A stretch of DNA of 64,000 nt. Source: Micrococcales bacterium. Its GTDB lineage: Bacteria; Actinomycetota; Actinomycetes; S36-B12; UBA10799. The notes under the pieces are model-generated. The model searched no databases. It saw only the letters and a list, made by a program, of their open reading frames with translations, and was not told where the DNA came from. Each line of letters opens with the position of its first letter. The stretch's first letter is position 1. Positions 1 through 8,454 of this stretch are shown here, one piece after another. Location: positions 62,001 through 126,000 of the forward strand of contig JADJCR010000005.1 of the NCBI GenBank assembly GCA_016703125.1. The letters run 5' to 3'. The position numbers and the translations under genes are program-made.

Positions 1-349
1 TCACCAGCGGCTGCTCGCCCACGACGGCGGCGCTGATCGGGGTTTGCTCACCTGCCGCCAACAGCGCCTGCACCACCTCGGCATGGGCCAGCCCGTCGTG
101 GACGAAACCGTGGCCGACCCGGCCGATGAGGCTGTCGGCATGTCGACGATCCGCGAACAGGACCGGCACCTGGTACACCTGCGGCAGGCCGTTCGCTGTC
201 ACGGCCAGGATCACCTGTTCCCCGCTGCTCAGCGGCACCCGTGAAAGGACCTGCGGGTCGGTGAGACGGGCGTCCTTCGCGGCGAACCAACGACGGCTGC
301 GCAACCAGGGCACCAGCACATCGAGCAGTTGTTCGTCGGACAGGGTCAC
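1..349 (-). CDS. Maltokinase-like protein, N-terminal cap region (partial at window edge)
   Basis: Only the first 116 codons lie in the window; the gene runs off the left edge. Starting at GTG 349, residues 8-26 read LLDVLVPWLRSRRWFAAKD. The W-L-x-x-R-R-W-F-A-x-K signature is typical of the N-terminal cap of actinobacterial maltokinases (Mak/Pep2), which phosphorylate maltose to maltose 1-phosphate for the GlgE alpha-glucan pathway. The ATP-binding and catalytic parts would lie outside the window, so activity cannot be judged. No in-frame ATG exists upstream. The gene is divergent from the AidB-like gene, with 77 bp between the starts. Relatives fused to trehalose synthase share this cap, so a fusion is possible. 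Confidence 0.6.
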   Translation of the reverse strand, partial: MTLSDEQLLDVLVPWLRSRRWFAAKDARLTDPQVLSRVPLSSGEQVILAVTANGLPQVYQVPVLFADRRHADSLIGRVGHGFVHDGLAHAEVVQALLAAGEQTPISAAVVGEQPLV

Positions 350-414
350 GTCCGGCAGTGTGCCGCACTCACGCGTGCATTCGCATCATGATCCGGCGAG
401 GCATCCGGCGGGTC

Positions 415-420
415 TACGGT
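415..420 (+). promoter_or_regulatory. Leaderless -10 box (TACGGT) of the AidB-like gene
   Basis: TACGGT lies exactly 6 nt before the GTG at 427. This is the spacing expected when transcription starts at the initiation codon. The G-rich stretch at 421-426 abuts the GTG too closely to work as a normal ribosome binding site. Confidence 0.45.
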
Positions 421-426
421 GGAGGG

Positions 427-2055
427 GTGAGCACGCACACTGTCACGAACCAGCCCCCGATGCTGGTCCACAACGCCTTCGCCGACGACGACGCCCTGCG
501 CGAGGCGGTTGCTGCTTTCGGGGGCGATCCCGGTGATCCCGACCTGCTGGAACTCGGCGCCCTGGCCGGTTCGGAACAGGCCCGCGAATGGGGCCGTCTG
601 GCCAACGAGTACGCGCCGGTGCTGCGGACCCATGACCGGTACGGCAACCGGATCGACGAGGTCGAGTTCCACCCGTCGTGGCACGAACTGATGACCGTGG
701 CCGTCCGGCACGGTCTGCACGCCGCCCCCTGGAGCGCCGACGACAAGGCCGCACATGTCAAGCGCGCCGCTGGCTTCCTCACCTGGTCACAGGCCGAAGC
801 CGGTCACGGGTGCCCGATCTCGATGACCTATGCCTCGATCCCCGCACTGCGCGTCGATCCCGCCCGGGCGGCCGTGTGGGAGTCCGGTCTGGCCAGCCGC
901 GAATACGACTTCGGGCTGCGCACGCCAGCGGACAAGCGAGGGTTGATCGCAGGCATGGCCATGACCGAGAAGCAGGGCGGCTCGGACGTGCGCACGAACA
1001 CCACGGTCGCCGCCGAAGTCGGTGATCACTATGTGCTCACCGGGCACAAGTGGTTCTGCTCCGCGCCGATGAGCGACGTGTTCCTCGTCCTGGCCCAGGC
1101 ACCGGGCGGCCTGACCAGCTTCATCGTGCCGAGGGTGCTGCCCGATGGCACGCGCAACGTCTTCGAGATCCAGCGGTTGAAGGACAAACTCGGCAACCGG
1201 TCGAACGCCTCCAGCGAGATCGAGTTCGATGGCACGTGGGCGCAGCGTCTCGGCGACGAGGGCCGCGGGGTGCGCACGATCGTGGAGATGGTGTCGGCCA
1301 CCCGGCTGGACACGGTTCTGGGCTCGACGGCGCTGATGCGCAAGGCGCTGTCCGAAGCGGTGTGGCACGCCGGCCATCGGGAGGCCTTCGGAGCGACCCT
1401 GATAGACCAACCGCTGATGCGGCAGGTCCTGGCGGACATGGCGCTTGAGGTGGAGGCAGCCACGTGGCTGGGCCTGCGCCTCGCCCACGCCGTGGACGCC
1501 TCCCAGGCCGGTTCCAGTGAGCAGGCCGCGCTGCGCCGCATCGCCTTGCCCATGTCGAAGTACTACGTGTGCAAGCGGGCGCCGGGGCTGACGTTCGAGG
1601 CGATGGAGTGCCTCGGGGGCGTCGGCTACGTCGAGGAGACCGGAATGCCGCGGCTGTACCGCGAGGCGCCGGTGAACTCGATCTGGGAGGGTTCGGGCAA
1701 CGTCAACGCCCTGGACCTGTTGCGCGCGATCGCTCGCAATCCGGAGAGCCTGGACGCCTACCTGCAGGCACTGGCGCCGGCGGCCGGATGCGACGAGGCT
1801 TTCGACACGCAGTTGCGCGACGTGCTCAACGCGCTGGCCCAGAACCCGGCCGGGGCACCCGCCCGCGCGCGCTGGCTGGCCGAGCGGATGGTGCTGCTGC
1901 TGCAGTCAGCCCTGTTGGTGCAGCACGCCCCCAGTGCCGTGTCCGACGCCTTCATCGCCACCCGGCTGCGGCAGTCCGCGGGCACCTACGGTGTCGTCGA
2001 TCTCGGCGCACAGGATGTGGCCGCGATCCTGGAGCGCGCTGGCGTCGCTGGCTGA
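427..2055 (+). CDS. Acyl-CoA dehydrogenase, AidB-like (isovaleryl-CoA dehydrogenase type)
   Basis: FAD-dependent acyl-CoA dehydrogenase family protein of about 542 residues. The length, the block MTEKQGGSDVRTNTT in the middle domain, the LTGHKWFCSAPMSD strand and the C-terminal ECLGGVGYVEETGMPRLYRE all match the AidB branch, whose founding member belongs to the alkylation adaptive response in E. coli. Actinobacterial relatives may act on isovaleryl-CoA or have other roles; substrate cannot be read from sequence. GTG 427 is chosen because the conserved region begins just after it and a TACGGT box sits 6 nt upstream; the upstream ATG at 358 adds an arginine-rich leader with no homology. It is monocistronic, 49 bp before the DUF2505 gene. 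Confidence 0.88.
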   Translation: MSTHTVTNQPPMLVHNAFADDDALREAVAAFGGDPGDPDLLELGALAGSEQAREWGRLANEYAPVLRTHDRYGNRIDEVEFHPSWHELMTVAVRHGLHAAPWSADDKAAHVKRAAGFLTWSQAEAGHGCPISMTYASIPALRVDPARAAVWESGLASREYDFGLRTPADKRGLIAGMAMTEKQGGSDVRTNTTVAAEVGDHYVLTGHKWFCSAPMSDVFLVLAQAPGGLTSFIVPRVLPDGTRNVFEIQRLKDKLGNRSNASSEIEFDGTWAQRLGDEGRGVRTIVEMVSATRLDTVLGSTALMRKALSEAVWHAGHREAFGATLIDQPLMRQVLADMALEVEAATWLGLRLAHAVDASQAGSSEQAALRRIALPMSKYYVCKRAPGLTFEAMECLGGVGYVEETGMPRLYREAPVNSIWEGSGNVNALDLLRAIARNPESLDAYLQALAPAAGCDEAFDTQLRDVLNALAQNPAGAPARARWLAERMVLLLQSALLVQHAPSAVSDAFIATRLRQSAGTYGVVDLGAQDVAAILERAGVAG

Positions 2056-2104
2056 TCTGCGCCGATACACGCCAGTGACCGCCGCATAGGGCAGGATCGG
2101 GTCT

Positions 2105-2605
2105 ATGCCCGCTCAGATCGACGAGGTGCAGTTCTACGAGGCGCCGCCCGAGACCGTGTTCGCCATGCTCGCCGACGAGGAGTTCATCGTCCACAAGAGC
2201 ACCCAGAGCGGCTCGTTGGACGTGTCGGCCAGCGTCGAATCCGACGGTGACGAGTACCGCATCCACAACCGCCGAGTCATGCCGGCCAAGGTGCCCGGCT
2301 TCGTCAAGAGGTTCCTGGGTGACACCATCCCGCTGGATGAGACCCAGACGTGGGGACCGGCCGCCGAGGACGGCTCGCGGGAGGCGCAGTTCACCCTGGA
2401 CTTCGACGGCCAGCCGATGAGCTTCGGGGGCACCATCACGCTGCGACCGCAGAACGGCGGGACCGCGGTGGAGACCAAGGGTCCGATCAAGTGCACGGTG
2501 CCGTTCCTCGGTGGGCGGATCGAGAAGTTCGCCGCGGAGTGGATCAGCAAGTACCTGAACAAGGAGCAACGCGTCGGCGCCGCCTGGCTCGCCGACCAGG
2601 AATGA
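2105..2605 (+). CDS. DUF2505 family protein (SRPBCC fold)
   Basis: A 166-residue cytosolic protein without membrane segments. The opening VQFYEAPPETVFAMLADEEF and the alternating beta pattern ending in a C-terminal amphipathic helix (FAAEWISKYLNKEQRVGAAW) are typical of DUF2505, an actinobacterial family in the START/polyketide-cyclase (SRPBCC) superfamily that binds hydrophobic ligands in a helix-grip fold. Ligand and role are unknown. A purine-rich AGGATCGGG lies upstream of ATG 2105. Its stop codon overlaps the next start (ATGA), so the two genes are translationally coupled. Confidence 0.85.
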   Translation: MPAQIDEVQFYEAPPETVFAMLADEEFIVHKSTQSGSLDVSASVESDGDEYRIHNRRVMPAKVPGFVKRFLGDTIPLDETQTWGPAAEDGSREAQFTLDFDGQPMSFGGTITLRPQNGGTAVETKGPIKCTVPFLGGRIEKFAAEWISKYLNKEQRVGAAWLADQE

Positions 2606-3237
2606 GCCGGCCGTCGCCGGTCGAACTGCTCACCGTGCACGCGGTGCGCCTGCTCGGCGTGGCAGAGTCCGAGGCCGTGGCTGCACGATTCGGCCTGGAT
2701 CGGGAAACCACCTCGGAACTGCTGCTCGACTTCGAGGCCGTCGGCTGGATAAAACACAGTCGTTTCGCGGGATCAGGTGGGTGGAGCCTCACCGATGCCG
2801 GTCGGCGGGCAGGCGAGCAGATGCTGCGCGACGAACTCGATGCCGCGGGTGCGCGGGGCGTCGTCGAGAGCGCCCACGCCCACTTCGAGCCGGTCAACTC
2901 CCGTTTCCAAGAGACTGTCACCCGGTGGCAGGTCCGGCCCACGCAGGCGGACCCGTTGGCGATCAACGACCATACGGATTTCCGGTGGGACGATCGTGTG
3001 ATCGCCGACCTCGGCTCCCTCGTGCGCAGGGTGGTTCCGGCGTGCGACCAGCTGCGCGGGTCCTTGGCGAGGTTCGACGGCTACTCGAAGCGTCTGGAGT
3101 CAGCCATCGCACTGGCCCGCGACGGCGAGGTGCGGTGGATCGACGAGGTGGGCCTCGATTCGTGCCACGCGATCTGGTTCGAGCTGCACGAGGACCTGCT
3201 GGCCACCACGGGCCGGACCCGTGCCTCACATCCGTGA
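2602..3237 (+). CDS. Winged-helix protein, probable transcriptional regulator
   Basis: A 211-residue protein. The N-terminal ~75 residues (LLTVHAVRLLGVAESEAVAA, then LDRETTSELLLDFEAVGWI and a WSLTDAGR wing) have the pattern of a MarR/winged-helix fold. The remainder is helical and unassigned. No effector domain is recognisable. It is coupled to the DUF2505 gene by an ATGA overlap, so the pair probably works together. Its 3' end overlaps the convergent ZapE gene by 12 bp. It could instead be a non-DNA-binding wHTH adaptor. Confidence 0.7.
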   Translation: MSRPSPVELLTVHAVRLLGVAESEAVAARFGLDRETTSELLLDFEAVGWIKHSRFAGSGGWSLTDAGRRAGEQMLRDELDAAGARGVVESAHAHFEPVNSRFQETVTRWQVRPTQADPLAINDHTDFRWDDRVIADLGSLVRRVVPACDQLRGSLARFDGYSKRLESAIALARDGEVRWIDEVGLDSCHAIWFELHEDLLATTGRTRASHP

Positions 3238-4242
3238 GCGGTCGCCCACCAACTGCGCCAGCGCCGACAGTCGTGACAACGAGCGGAAGTACTTCTTGCG
3301 ATAGCCGCCCCTGAGCATCTCCGGGCTGAAGATCGCGCCGAGTGACTCCCCCGCGGCGGCCACCGGGACGTCGTTGTCGTAGAGGCGGTCGACCAGCACC
3401 ACGAGGCGCAGGGCCACGTCCTGCGTGATCAGCTGATGCACACCGGTGAGGCCGACCAGCGGTATCCCGTCCACAAGGCGTGCGTACTTCGACGGGTGCA
3501 CGCGGGAGAGGTGCTCACACACGGCGTCGAACCGGTCGAAAGTTGCGCCCGGGGTGGCTGACACGAGTGCGAACACCTCGTCTTCGGCGCGGGCAGGCGG
3601 CGCAGTCGGCACGCCACGATGCCGGTAGTCCACACCGTCGATGCGGATCACGTCGAAGTGCGCCGAAAGCCCTTGGATCTCGCGCAGGAAGTCGTCGGCG
3701 GCGAACCTGCCCTCGCCGAGGGCGTCAGGCAGCGTGTTGGAGGTCGCGGCGAGTCGGACACCGCGCTCGGTGAGTGCCATGAGCAGCGAACTCATCAGCA
3801 CCGTGTCGCCGGGATCGTCGAGTTCGAACTCGTCGATGCACACCAGGGACAGGCTGGACAGTGCCTCGACCGCTCCTGCAAAACCCAAAGCCCCAACGAG
3901 ATGTGTGTACTCGACGAACGTGCCGAAGGCCTTCGACCCCTCCGTGGCGTGCCAGATCGAGGCCAGCAGGTGGGTCTTGCCCACCCCGAAGCCGCCGTCG
4001 AAGTAGATGCCGGGACGTGCCTCGGCGGGAGCCGCCCGGCGCAGCCATCCGCGGCGCCTGGGCTGGCCGGCCGCGGCCACGAAGGCGCGGGCGCCGGCGA
4101 CCGCTGCCGCCTGACTGGAGTAGTAGGGATCCGGACGGTATGAGTCGAAGCTCACCTGCCCGAAGTGCGGTGGCGGGACCAGCCCGGCCACGAGATCCTG
4201 CGCGGCCACGTCGGGCACGATTTCGCACAGACTCTTGGCCAC
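3226..4242 (-). CDS. zapE: ZapE/AFG1-family cell division ATPase
   Basis: P-loop ATPase of 338 residues. Walker A is GGFGVGKT (83-90), Walker B is LVCIDEFELDD (133-143), and a sensor-like LAATSNTLPD follows. The IYFDGG lead-in and CIDEFxLDDPGD are hallmarks of the AFG1/ZapE family. In E. coli ZapE associates with the divisome and destabilises FtsZ bundles; in mitochondria AFG1 assists protein turnover. The actinobacterial role is inferred by family only. It is encoded alone on the minus strand, 140 bp from the divergent reductase gene. Confidence 0.88.
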   Translation of the reverse strand: MAKSLCEIVPDVAAQDLVAGLVPPPHFGQVSFDSYRPDPYYSSQAAAVAGARAFVAAAGQPRRRGWLRRAAPAEARPGIYFDGGFGVGKTHLLASIWHATEGSKAFGTFVEYTHLVGALGFAGAVEALSSLSLVCIDEFELDDPGDTVLMSSLLMALTERGVRLAATSNTLPDALGEGRFAADDFLREIQGLSAHFDVIRIDGVDYRHRGVPTAPPARAEDEVFALVSATPGATFDRFDAVCEHLSRVHPSKYARLVDGIPLVGLTGVHQLITQDVALRLVVLVDRLYDNDVPVAAAGESLGAIFSPEMLRGGYRKKYFRSLSRLSALAQLVGDRSRM

Positions 4243-4382
4243 GTCAGGAATCTACGCGCTGGCCGGCGAGCGGGGAGGATGCAGGTCCGGGGTTGGCACG
4301 CTCCACGACGTTCGACGGGGAGGGCATTCCCCCGCGGCGCTCCGGGTCGACGGCGGGCCCCGAGCAGTGGTCAGATGGTGCG

Positions 4383-4946
4383 ATGGACGATGAGCACCTC
4401 TGGGAAGCCTACGCGTGGCCGCAGCGCAGCATGCGGGTCAACTTCGTGACGAGTATGGACGGGCACATACAGGGTCCCGACGGCAAGTCCGGCACGCTCA
4501 GCAGCCAGGAGGACCGCCGCATCTTCCACATGCTTCGCGCGGGCTGCGACGCGGTGCTCGTCGGGGCCGGCACCGCCCGGATCGAGAACTACAAGCAGAT
4601 CAGCATCAAACCCGAGTGGGAGGTCCTACGCGACAACCCCGATCCTCCGGTGCTCATCATGGTGTCGGCCAGCGGCAACGTGCCGGACATCGAGGGTGCG
4701 CGCACGGTGGACGGGACGGACCTGGCGGCGGTCAAGGAGCAGTACCCGCGGATCCTGTGCGAAGGGGGCCCGCACCTTTTCACAGCACTGCTGGAGCAGG
4801 GGCTGGTCGACGAATTGGCGCTGAGCACGTCCAACCACATCGGCGGCACCGGTTCTCTGGTGACGGCGGGGATGTGGCGCGAGGCCGTCGCGAGGCACGT
4901 CCACCAGGACGACGAGGGAACGTATGCGCTGTGGGCCATCCCGTGA
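4383..4946 (+). CDS. RibD C-terminal/dihydrofolate reductase-like pyrimidine reductase
   Basis: A 187-residue NADPH-binding reductase domain. Conserved pieces include VNFVTSMDGHIQGPDGKSG (the start of the RibD-C/DHFR-like fold), GCDAVLVGAGTARIENY, and RILCEGGPHLFTALLEQGLVDEL (the GGP motif and following helix). No N-terminal deaminase is present, so it is a stand-alone reductase. Such proteins resemble the riboflavin-pathway 5-amino-6-(5-phosphoribosylamino)uracil reductase, but the actinobacterial copies are often F420- or NADPH-dependent enzymes of unknown substrate. ATG 4383 matches the start of conservation. The next gene's start overlaps its end, so it is probably cotranscribed with the ligase-polymerase pair. 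Confidence 0.82.
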   Translation: MDDEHLWEAYAWPQRSMRVNFVTSMDGHIQGPDGKSGTLSSQEDRRIFHMLRAGCDAVLVGAGTARIENYKQISIKPEWEVLRDNPDPPVLIMVSASGNVPDIEGARTVDGTDLAAVKEQYPRILCEGGPHLFTALLEQGLVDELALSTSNHIGGTGSLVTAGMWREAVARHVHQDDEGTYALWAIP

Positions 4947-6004
4947 TCGCGCCGATGCTGGCCAAGGCCGTCGGCGATCAGCTCCCGGACACCCCGGGAT
5001 TGCTGTACGAGCCGAAGTGGGACGGCTTCCGGTGCCTGATCTTCCGTGACGGGGATTCGGTGGTTCTGCAGAGCCGCAAGGAGGAGGACTTCTCCTATCT
5101 GTTCCCGGAGGTGGTGGCCGTGGCGCAAGGCCTGTCCCCCGGGACCACGCTGGACGGCGAACTGGTGATCGTCGGTGACACGGGGCTGGAGTTCGACCTG
5201 CTGAGCAACCGGATTCGGCCACGGTCGGAGGCGGGCGGCTGGAAGATCAAGGAACTCAGCGAGCAGACCCCCGCGCGCTACGTGGCGTTCGACCTGTTGC
5301 GACGCGACGGCGAGGACGTGAGTCAAGAACCCTTCGTGCAGCGCCGGGAGATGCTGGAGTCGCTCGCCATGCCACCGCAGATGCACCTCACCCCCATCAC
5401 CGACGACCCCGCTGTGGCCCGCGAGTGGTTCGACCTCTTCGAAGGTGCCGGCCTGGACGGGGTGGTGTGCAAACCCGCCGATGCGCCATACACCCCCGGC
5501 AAACGGACCATGCTCAAGGTGAAGCACATACGCACCGCGGACGTGGTGGTCGCCGGCTGGCGGCCCTACAAGAACACCGCGCCGGACGGCTCCGAGATGC
5601 TGGGGGCGCTGCTGCTCGGGCTCTACGACGATGACGGCGTACTGCACAACGTCGGCGCGGCCGGATCCTTCACCCGGGACAACCGCATCGCGCTGGCCAA
5701 GGAACTTGCGTCGATCGAAGTGGGCCCCGACGACGACCACCCGTGGCGCTGGGCCGGCGACGGCCAGCGGGTCCCCGGGATGCAGTCGCGGTGGACGGGC
5801 AAGAAGGACATGGGCTTCCACCCGCTCAAGCCGGTGCTGGTCGCGGAGGTGAAGTACGACCACATGCAGGGTGATCGCTTCCGGCACGTGGCGTCGTTCG
5901 TGCGCTGGCGGCCGGACCGTGAGCCGAGCAGTTGCACGTACGAGCAACTCGAACAACCGGTGCGCTTTGACGTTTCGGCGGTCCTGGCCGGCGAGGTGCG
6001 CTGA
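4931..6004 (+). CDS. ligC: ATP-dependent DNA ligase (LigC type)
   Basis: A stand-alone ATP-dependent ligase of about 357 residues. The adenylation motif is EPKWDGFR (lysine about 29), followed by LDGELVI, the GLDGVVCK motif and a C-terminal OB-fold (LKVKHIRTADVVVAGWRPY...). No polymerase or nuclease domain is fused. This matches mycobacterial LigC, a back-up ligase active in end joining and repair. GTG 4931 is chosen because a GAGGGA sits 12 nt upstream and the N-terminus (VGHPVIAPMLAK) parallels LigC proteins; GTG 4943 is the alternative and would overlap the previous stop. It ends in a TGATG overlap with the polymerase gene. No ku gene is in the window. Confidence 0.9.
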   Translation: MGHPVIAPMLAKAVGDQLPDTPGLLYEPKWDGFRCLIFRDGDSVVLQSRKEEDFSYLFPEVVAVAQGLSPGTTLDGELVIVGDTGLEFDLLSNRIRPRSEAGGWKIKELSEQTPARYVAFDLLRRDGEDVSQEPFVQRREMLESLAMPPQMHLTPITDDPAVAREWFDLFEGAGLDGVVCKPADAPYTPGKRTMLKVKHIRTADVVVAGWRPYKNTAPDGSEMLGALLLGLYDDDGVLHNVGAAGSFTRDNRIALAKELASIEVGPDDDHPWRWAGDGQRVPGMQSRWTGKKDMGFHPLKPVLVAEVKYDHMQGDRFRHVASFVRWRPDREPSSCTYEQLEQPVRFDVSAVLAGEVR

Positions 6005-7080
6005 TGGCGGCCAAGGAGACGTTCCTGGAGGTGGCTGGCCGCGAGGTGCGCGTGTCCAACCCGGACAAGATCTACTTCCCTGAGCCTGGGTATACGAAAC
6101 TCGACGTGGTCTCGTATTACGCCACCGTCGCGCCGTTCATGCTCCCCTACCTGCTGGACCGGCCCACAGCTTTGGAGCGCTGGCCCGACGGCGTTCAGCC
6201 CGACGTGAAGATGGCGCAGCGCGGACGGCGCGTCGGGCCCGGCGAAGCGTTCTACCAGAAGCGCGTGCCGACGCACGCTCCCGACTGGATCAAGAGCCAC
6301 GAGATCGCTTTCCCCTCGGGCCGCACCGCCGACGAAATCACCCCGACCGAGCAGGCGGTGATCGTATGGTGCGCGAACCTCGGCGCGATCGTGTTCCATC
6401 CCTGGGCCGTGACCGCGCCCGACGTGGACCACCCCGATGAGCTGCGGCTCGATCTCGACCCACAGCCCGGCACCGACTTCCACGACGCGGTGGCCGCGGC
6501 CGCAGTACTTCGCGACATCCTCGACGAACTCGGGATGCAGGGCTGGCCGAAGACCTCCGGTGGACGTGGACTGCACGTCTTCGTACCGATCGAGCCCCGC
6601 TGGGACTTCATCGATGTGCGGCACGCTGCCATCGGGATCGGCCGCGAGATGGCACGGCGGGCCCCGGAATTGGTCACCGTCGAGTGGTGGAAGGAGAACC
6701 GCGGCGAGCGGATATTCCTCGACTACAACCAGAACGCCCGGGACCGCACGATCGCCAGTGCCTTCTCGGTCCGGCCGCGGCCCCTGGCCCCGGTGTCCAC
6801 TCCCCTGACCTGGAACGAAGTGCCAGAGACCGATCCCGGTGACTGGACTATCGCCACCGTGCCCGGCCGCCTGGCTGAGGTCGGCGACGTTCATGCAGAT
6901 CGGTGGGGGCAGGCCTTCGACCTGACACCGGCTCTGGAGCTGTACGACGGGGAGGAAATGGCCTATCCCCCGGACTATCCGAAGATGCCCGGCGAACCGA
7001 AACGGGTGCAACCGAGCCGGAATACCGACCTGACCAGGGGGAACGCCGGGAAGGGTGGGCTGGACCGTGGGGAGGATTGA
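6004..7080 (+). CDS. LigD-type polymerase/primase (Prim-Pol domain) protein
   Basis: An archaeo-eukaryotic primase-like polymerase of 358 residues, corresponding to the polymerase domain of LigD as a free-standing protein. The catalytic Asp pair is in LRLDLDPQPG (D150 and D152), the nucleotide-binding segment is KTSGGRGLHVFVPI, and the third acidic residue lies in RIFLDYNQNARDRT. Such enzymes fill gaps with ribonucleotides or deoxynucleotides during end joining and base-excision repair. It overlaps the ligase gene by one base, so fill-in and sealing are made together. The last ~33 codons (6979 onward) coincide with a fragment of a dispersed intergenic repeat, so the native C-terminus is uncertain. 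Confidence 0.9.
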   Translation: MAAKETFLEVAGREVRVSNPDKIYFPEPGYTKLDVVSYYATVAPFMLPYLLDRPTALERWPDGVQPDVKMAQRGRRVGPGEAFYQKRVPTHAPDWIKSHEIAFPSGRTADEITPTEQAVIVWCANLGAIVFHPWAVTAPDVDHPDELRLDLDPQPGTDFHDAVAAAAVLRDILDELGMQGWPKTSGGRGLHVFVPIEPRWDFIDVRHAAIGIGREMARRAPELVTVEWWKENRGERIFLDYNQNARDRTIASAFSVRPRPLAPVSTPLTWNEVPETDPGDWTIATVPGRLAEVGDVHADRWGQAFDLTPALELYDGEEMAYPPDYPKMPGEPKRVQPSRNTDLTRGNAGKGGLDRGED

Positions 7081-7110
7081 CGCACAGCGCAAGCTCGCCG
7101 GAATATCTTG
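6979..7110 (+). repeat. Permuted partial copy of dispersed repeat family 1
   Basis: Positions 6979-7036 match the 3' half of the ~135 bp repeat (GAAGATGCCCGGCGAACCG ... CGAGCCGG ... CTGACC). Positions 7081-7110 match its 5' half (CGCACAGCGC, then TCGCCGGAATATCTTG). The halves are in reversed order compared with the complete copies at 10734, 13767 and 16266. The first part lies inside the 3' end of the polymerase gene. Confidence 0.55.
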
Positions 7111-7290
7111 CGTCACTCGCGCCTGATGCCCTTGGAGATCGCCCTCGGGTCGGTCTTCTCACCGCGTCAAACGTCCTCTTGGCAAAATGAGAAATCCCCT
7201 TGAGACGTGGAGGCACTCGCCGCCGAAAGGGTGCTGGGGTTGGGTGATGTCATCAGCCACGTCCGGACTGGAGCACGACCGCAGCCCTGC

Positions 7291-7662
7291 CTACTCTCCG
7301 ATGAAGGGCAGTACCCGCACCCGCTGTCGACCCGGCTCTAGCGTGATCAAGGCTCCTGATTCCAGCTCGCTGGCCATCTGCGCGACGGTTGAGATCAGCA
7401 TCGGCGCCAACGCCTCAGGCCGCAGATCACCACCGCGAAGCTGGACGACGCTCGGGCCGGCGGCGCCCGATGAGGCCAGCATGGAACCGAAGTCCAGGTC
7501 ATTGGTCAGAACGACAGCGTCGCGGTGCCTGGCAGTCTGCATGATCACCACGTCGGCATCCGTTGCTTCACCGATTTCCGACCAATGCTCGGCATCCAAC
7601 CCGGCGTCGCGCAGCCAATCAACCCACCGTGGAGAAAGGTTCATGTCAACGATGAACCTCAT
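7291..7662 (-). CDS. DUF5615 PIN-like toxin
   Basis: A 123-residue protein starting MRFIVDMNLSPRWVDWL. Asp6 and Asn8 in this segment, HWSEIG, and VLTNDLDFG with a central acidic pair are the signature of the DUF5615 (Mut7-C/PIN-like) family, predicted RNases paired with DUF433 antitoxins. Its ATG overlaps the DUF433 stop by 4 bp (7659-7662), the usual antitoxin-first coupled arrangement. The module lies between two partial copies of dispersed repeat family 1. Toxin activity is inferred from family and context. Confidence 0.85.
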   Translation of the reverse strand: MRFIVDMNLSPRWVDWLRDAGLDAEHWSEIGEATDADVVIMQTARHRDAVVLTNDLDFGSMLASSGAAGPSVVQLRGGDLRPEALAPMLISTVAQMASELESGALITLEPGRQRVRVLPFIGE

Positions 7663-7889
7663 GCCGTTTCGAGCTCGATCTCCCGCTCCTCGGCCAGCCA
7701 GGCGGCGTACCGGAGTGCCTGAAGAACGTCTTCACGCTCAAGGTAGGGGTAGTCGGACAGCAGACCGTCGATTGTCACTCCCGAACCGATCTGTCCCACG
7801 ATCATGCCCACCGTCACCCTCATCCCGCGGATGCAGGGACGCCCGCCCATGACCGCAGGATCACGGGTGATCCGATCCAACGTCGCCAT
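7659..7889 (-). CDS. DUF433 antitoxin
   Basis: A 76-residue protein. The segment RITRDPAVMGGRPCIRGMRV, followed by the helix-turn-helix-like ILxxYPYLEREDVLQALRYA region, is diagnostic for DUF433, the VapB-like DNA-binding antitoxin of DUF5615 toxins. The start at 7889 has AGGGAGG about 5 nt upstream, a strong ribosome binding site. The GRPCIRGxR loop and C-terminal acidic helix (AEEREIELETA) are expected to bind the toxin, and the protein probably represses its own operon. It is the first gene of a two-gene operon. Confidence 0.88.
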   Translation of the reverse strand: MATLDRITRDPAVMGGRPCIRGMRVTVGMIVGQIGSGVTIDGLLSDYPYLEREDVLQALRYAAWLAEEREIELETA

Positions 7890-8056
7890 GTGAGCCTCCC
7901 TTTGGTTTAGCGGTACAAGTCTACGGCCATGTGCAATTCCCCGGCTGTACGCGAGATCGTTCCGTGAACCTCGTGAGCATAGGCCGGGAATCGCTCCGAC
8001 CACGATCCGTTAAGTCTTCAAGCAGTGTGCTCCGGCATCAGGGAACCAAGATCGCG

Positions 8057-8097
8057 GATTCGCCGGAATATCTTGTCGCACAGCGCGCCCTCCCCCG
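8057..8097 (+). repeat. Partial copy of dispersed repeat family 1 (5' part)
   Basis: GATTCGCCGGAATATCTTG followed by TCGCACAGCGCGCC matches the first ~35 bp of the complete copies. It then degenerates into C- and G-rich sequence. It lies 167 bp upstream of the DUF433 antitoxin start. Confidence 0.6.
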
Positions 8098-8358
<261 letters not shown>

Positions 8359-8454
8359 TAAGGCTAGCCGCCCGCGAGAATGCGGATCTAGCCTGGGGGC
8401 ACCCGTCGCCTCAACCCAGAGCCAAGGGAGCCGGCCCCGGCCACCACTGCGGCG

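Noticed and set aside
2350..2601. An in-frame extension of the winged-helix gene back to 2350
   Set aside because: It overlaps the DUF2505 gene in another frame and is arginine-rich; the ATG at 2602 overlaps the DUF2505 stop and fits coupling.
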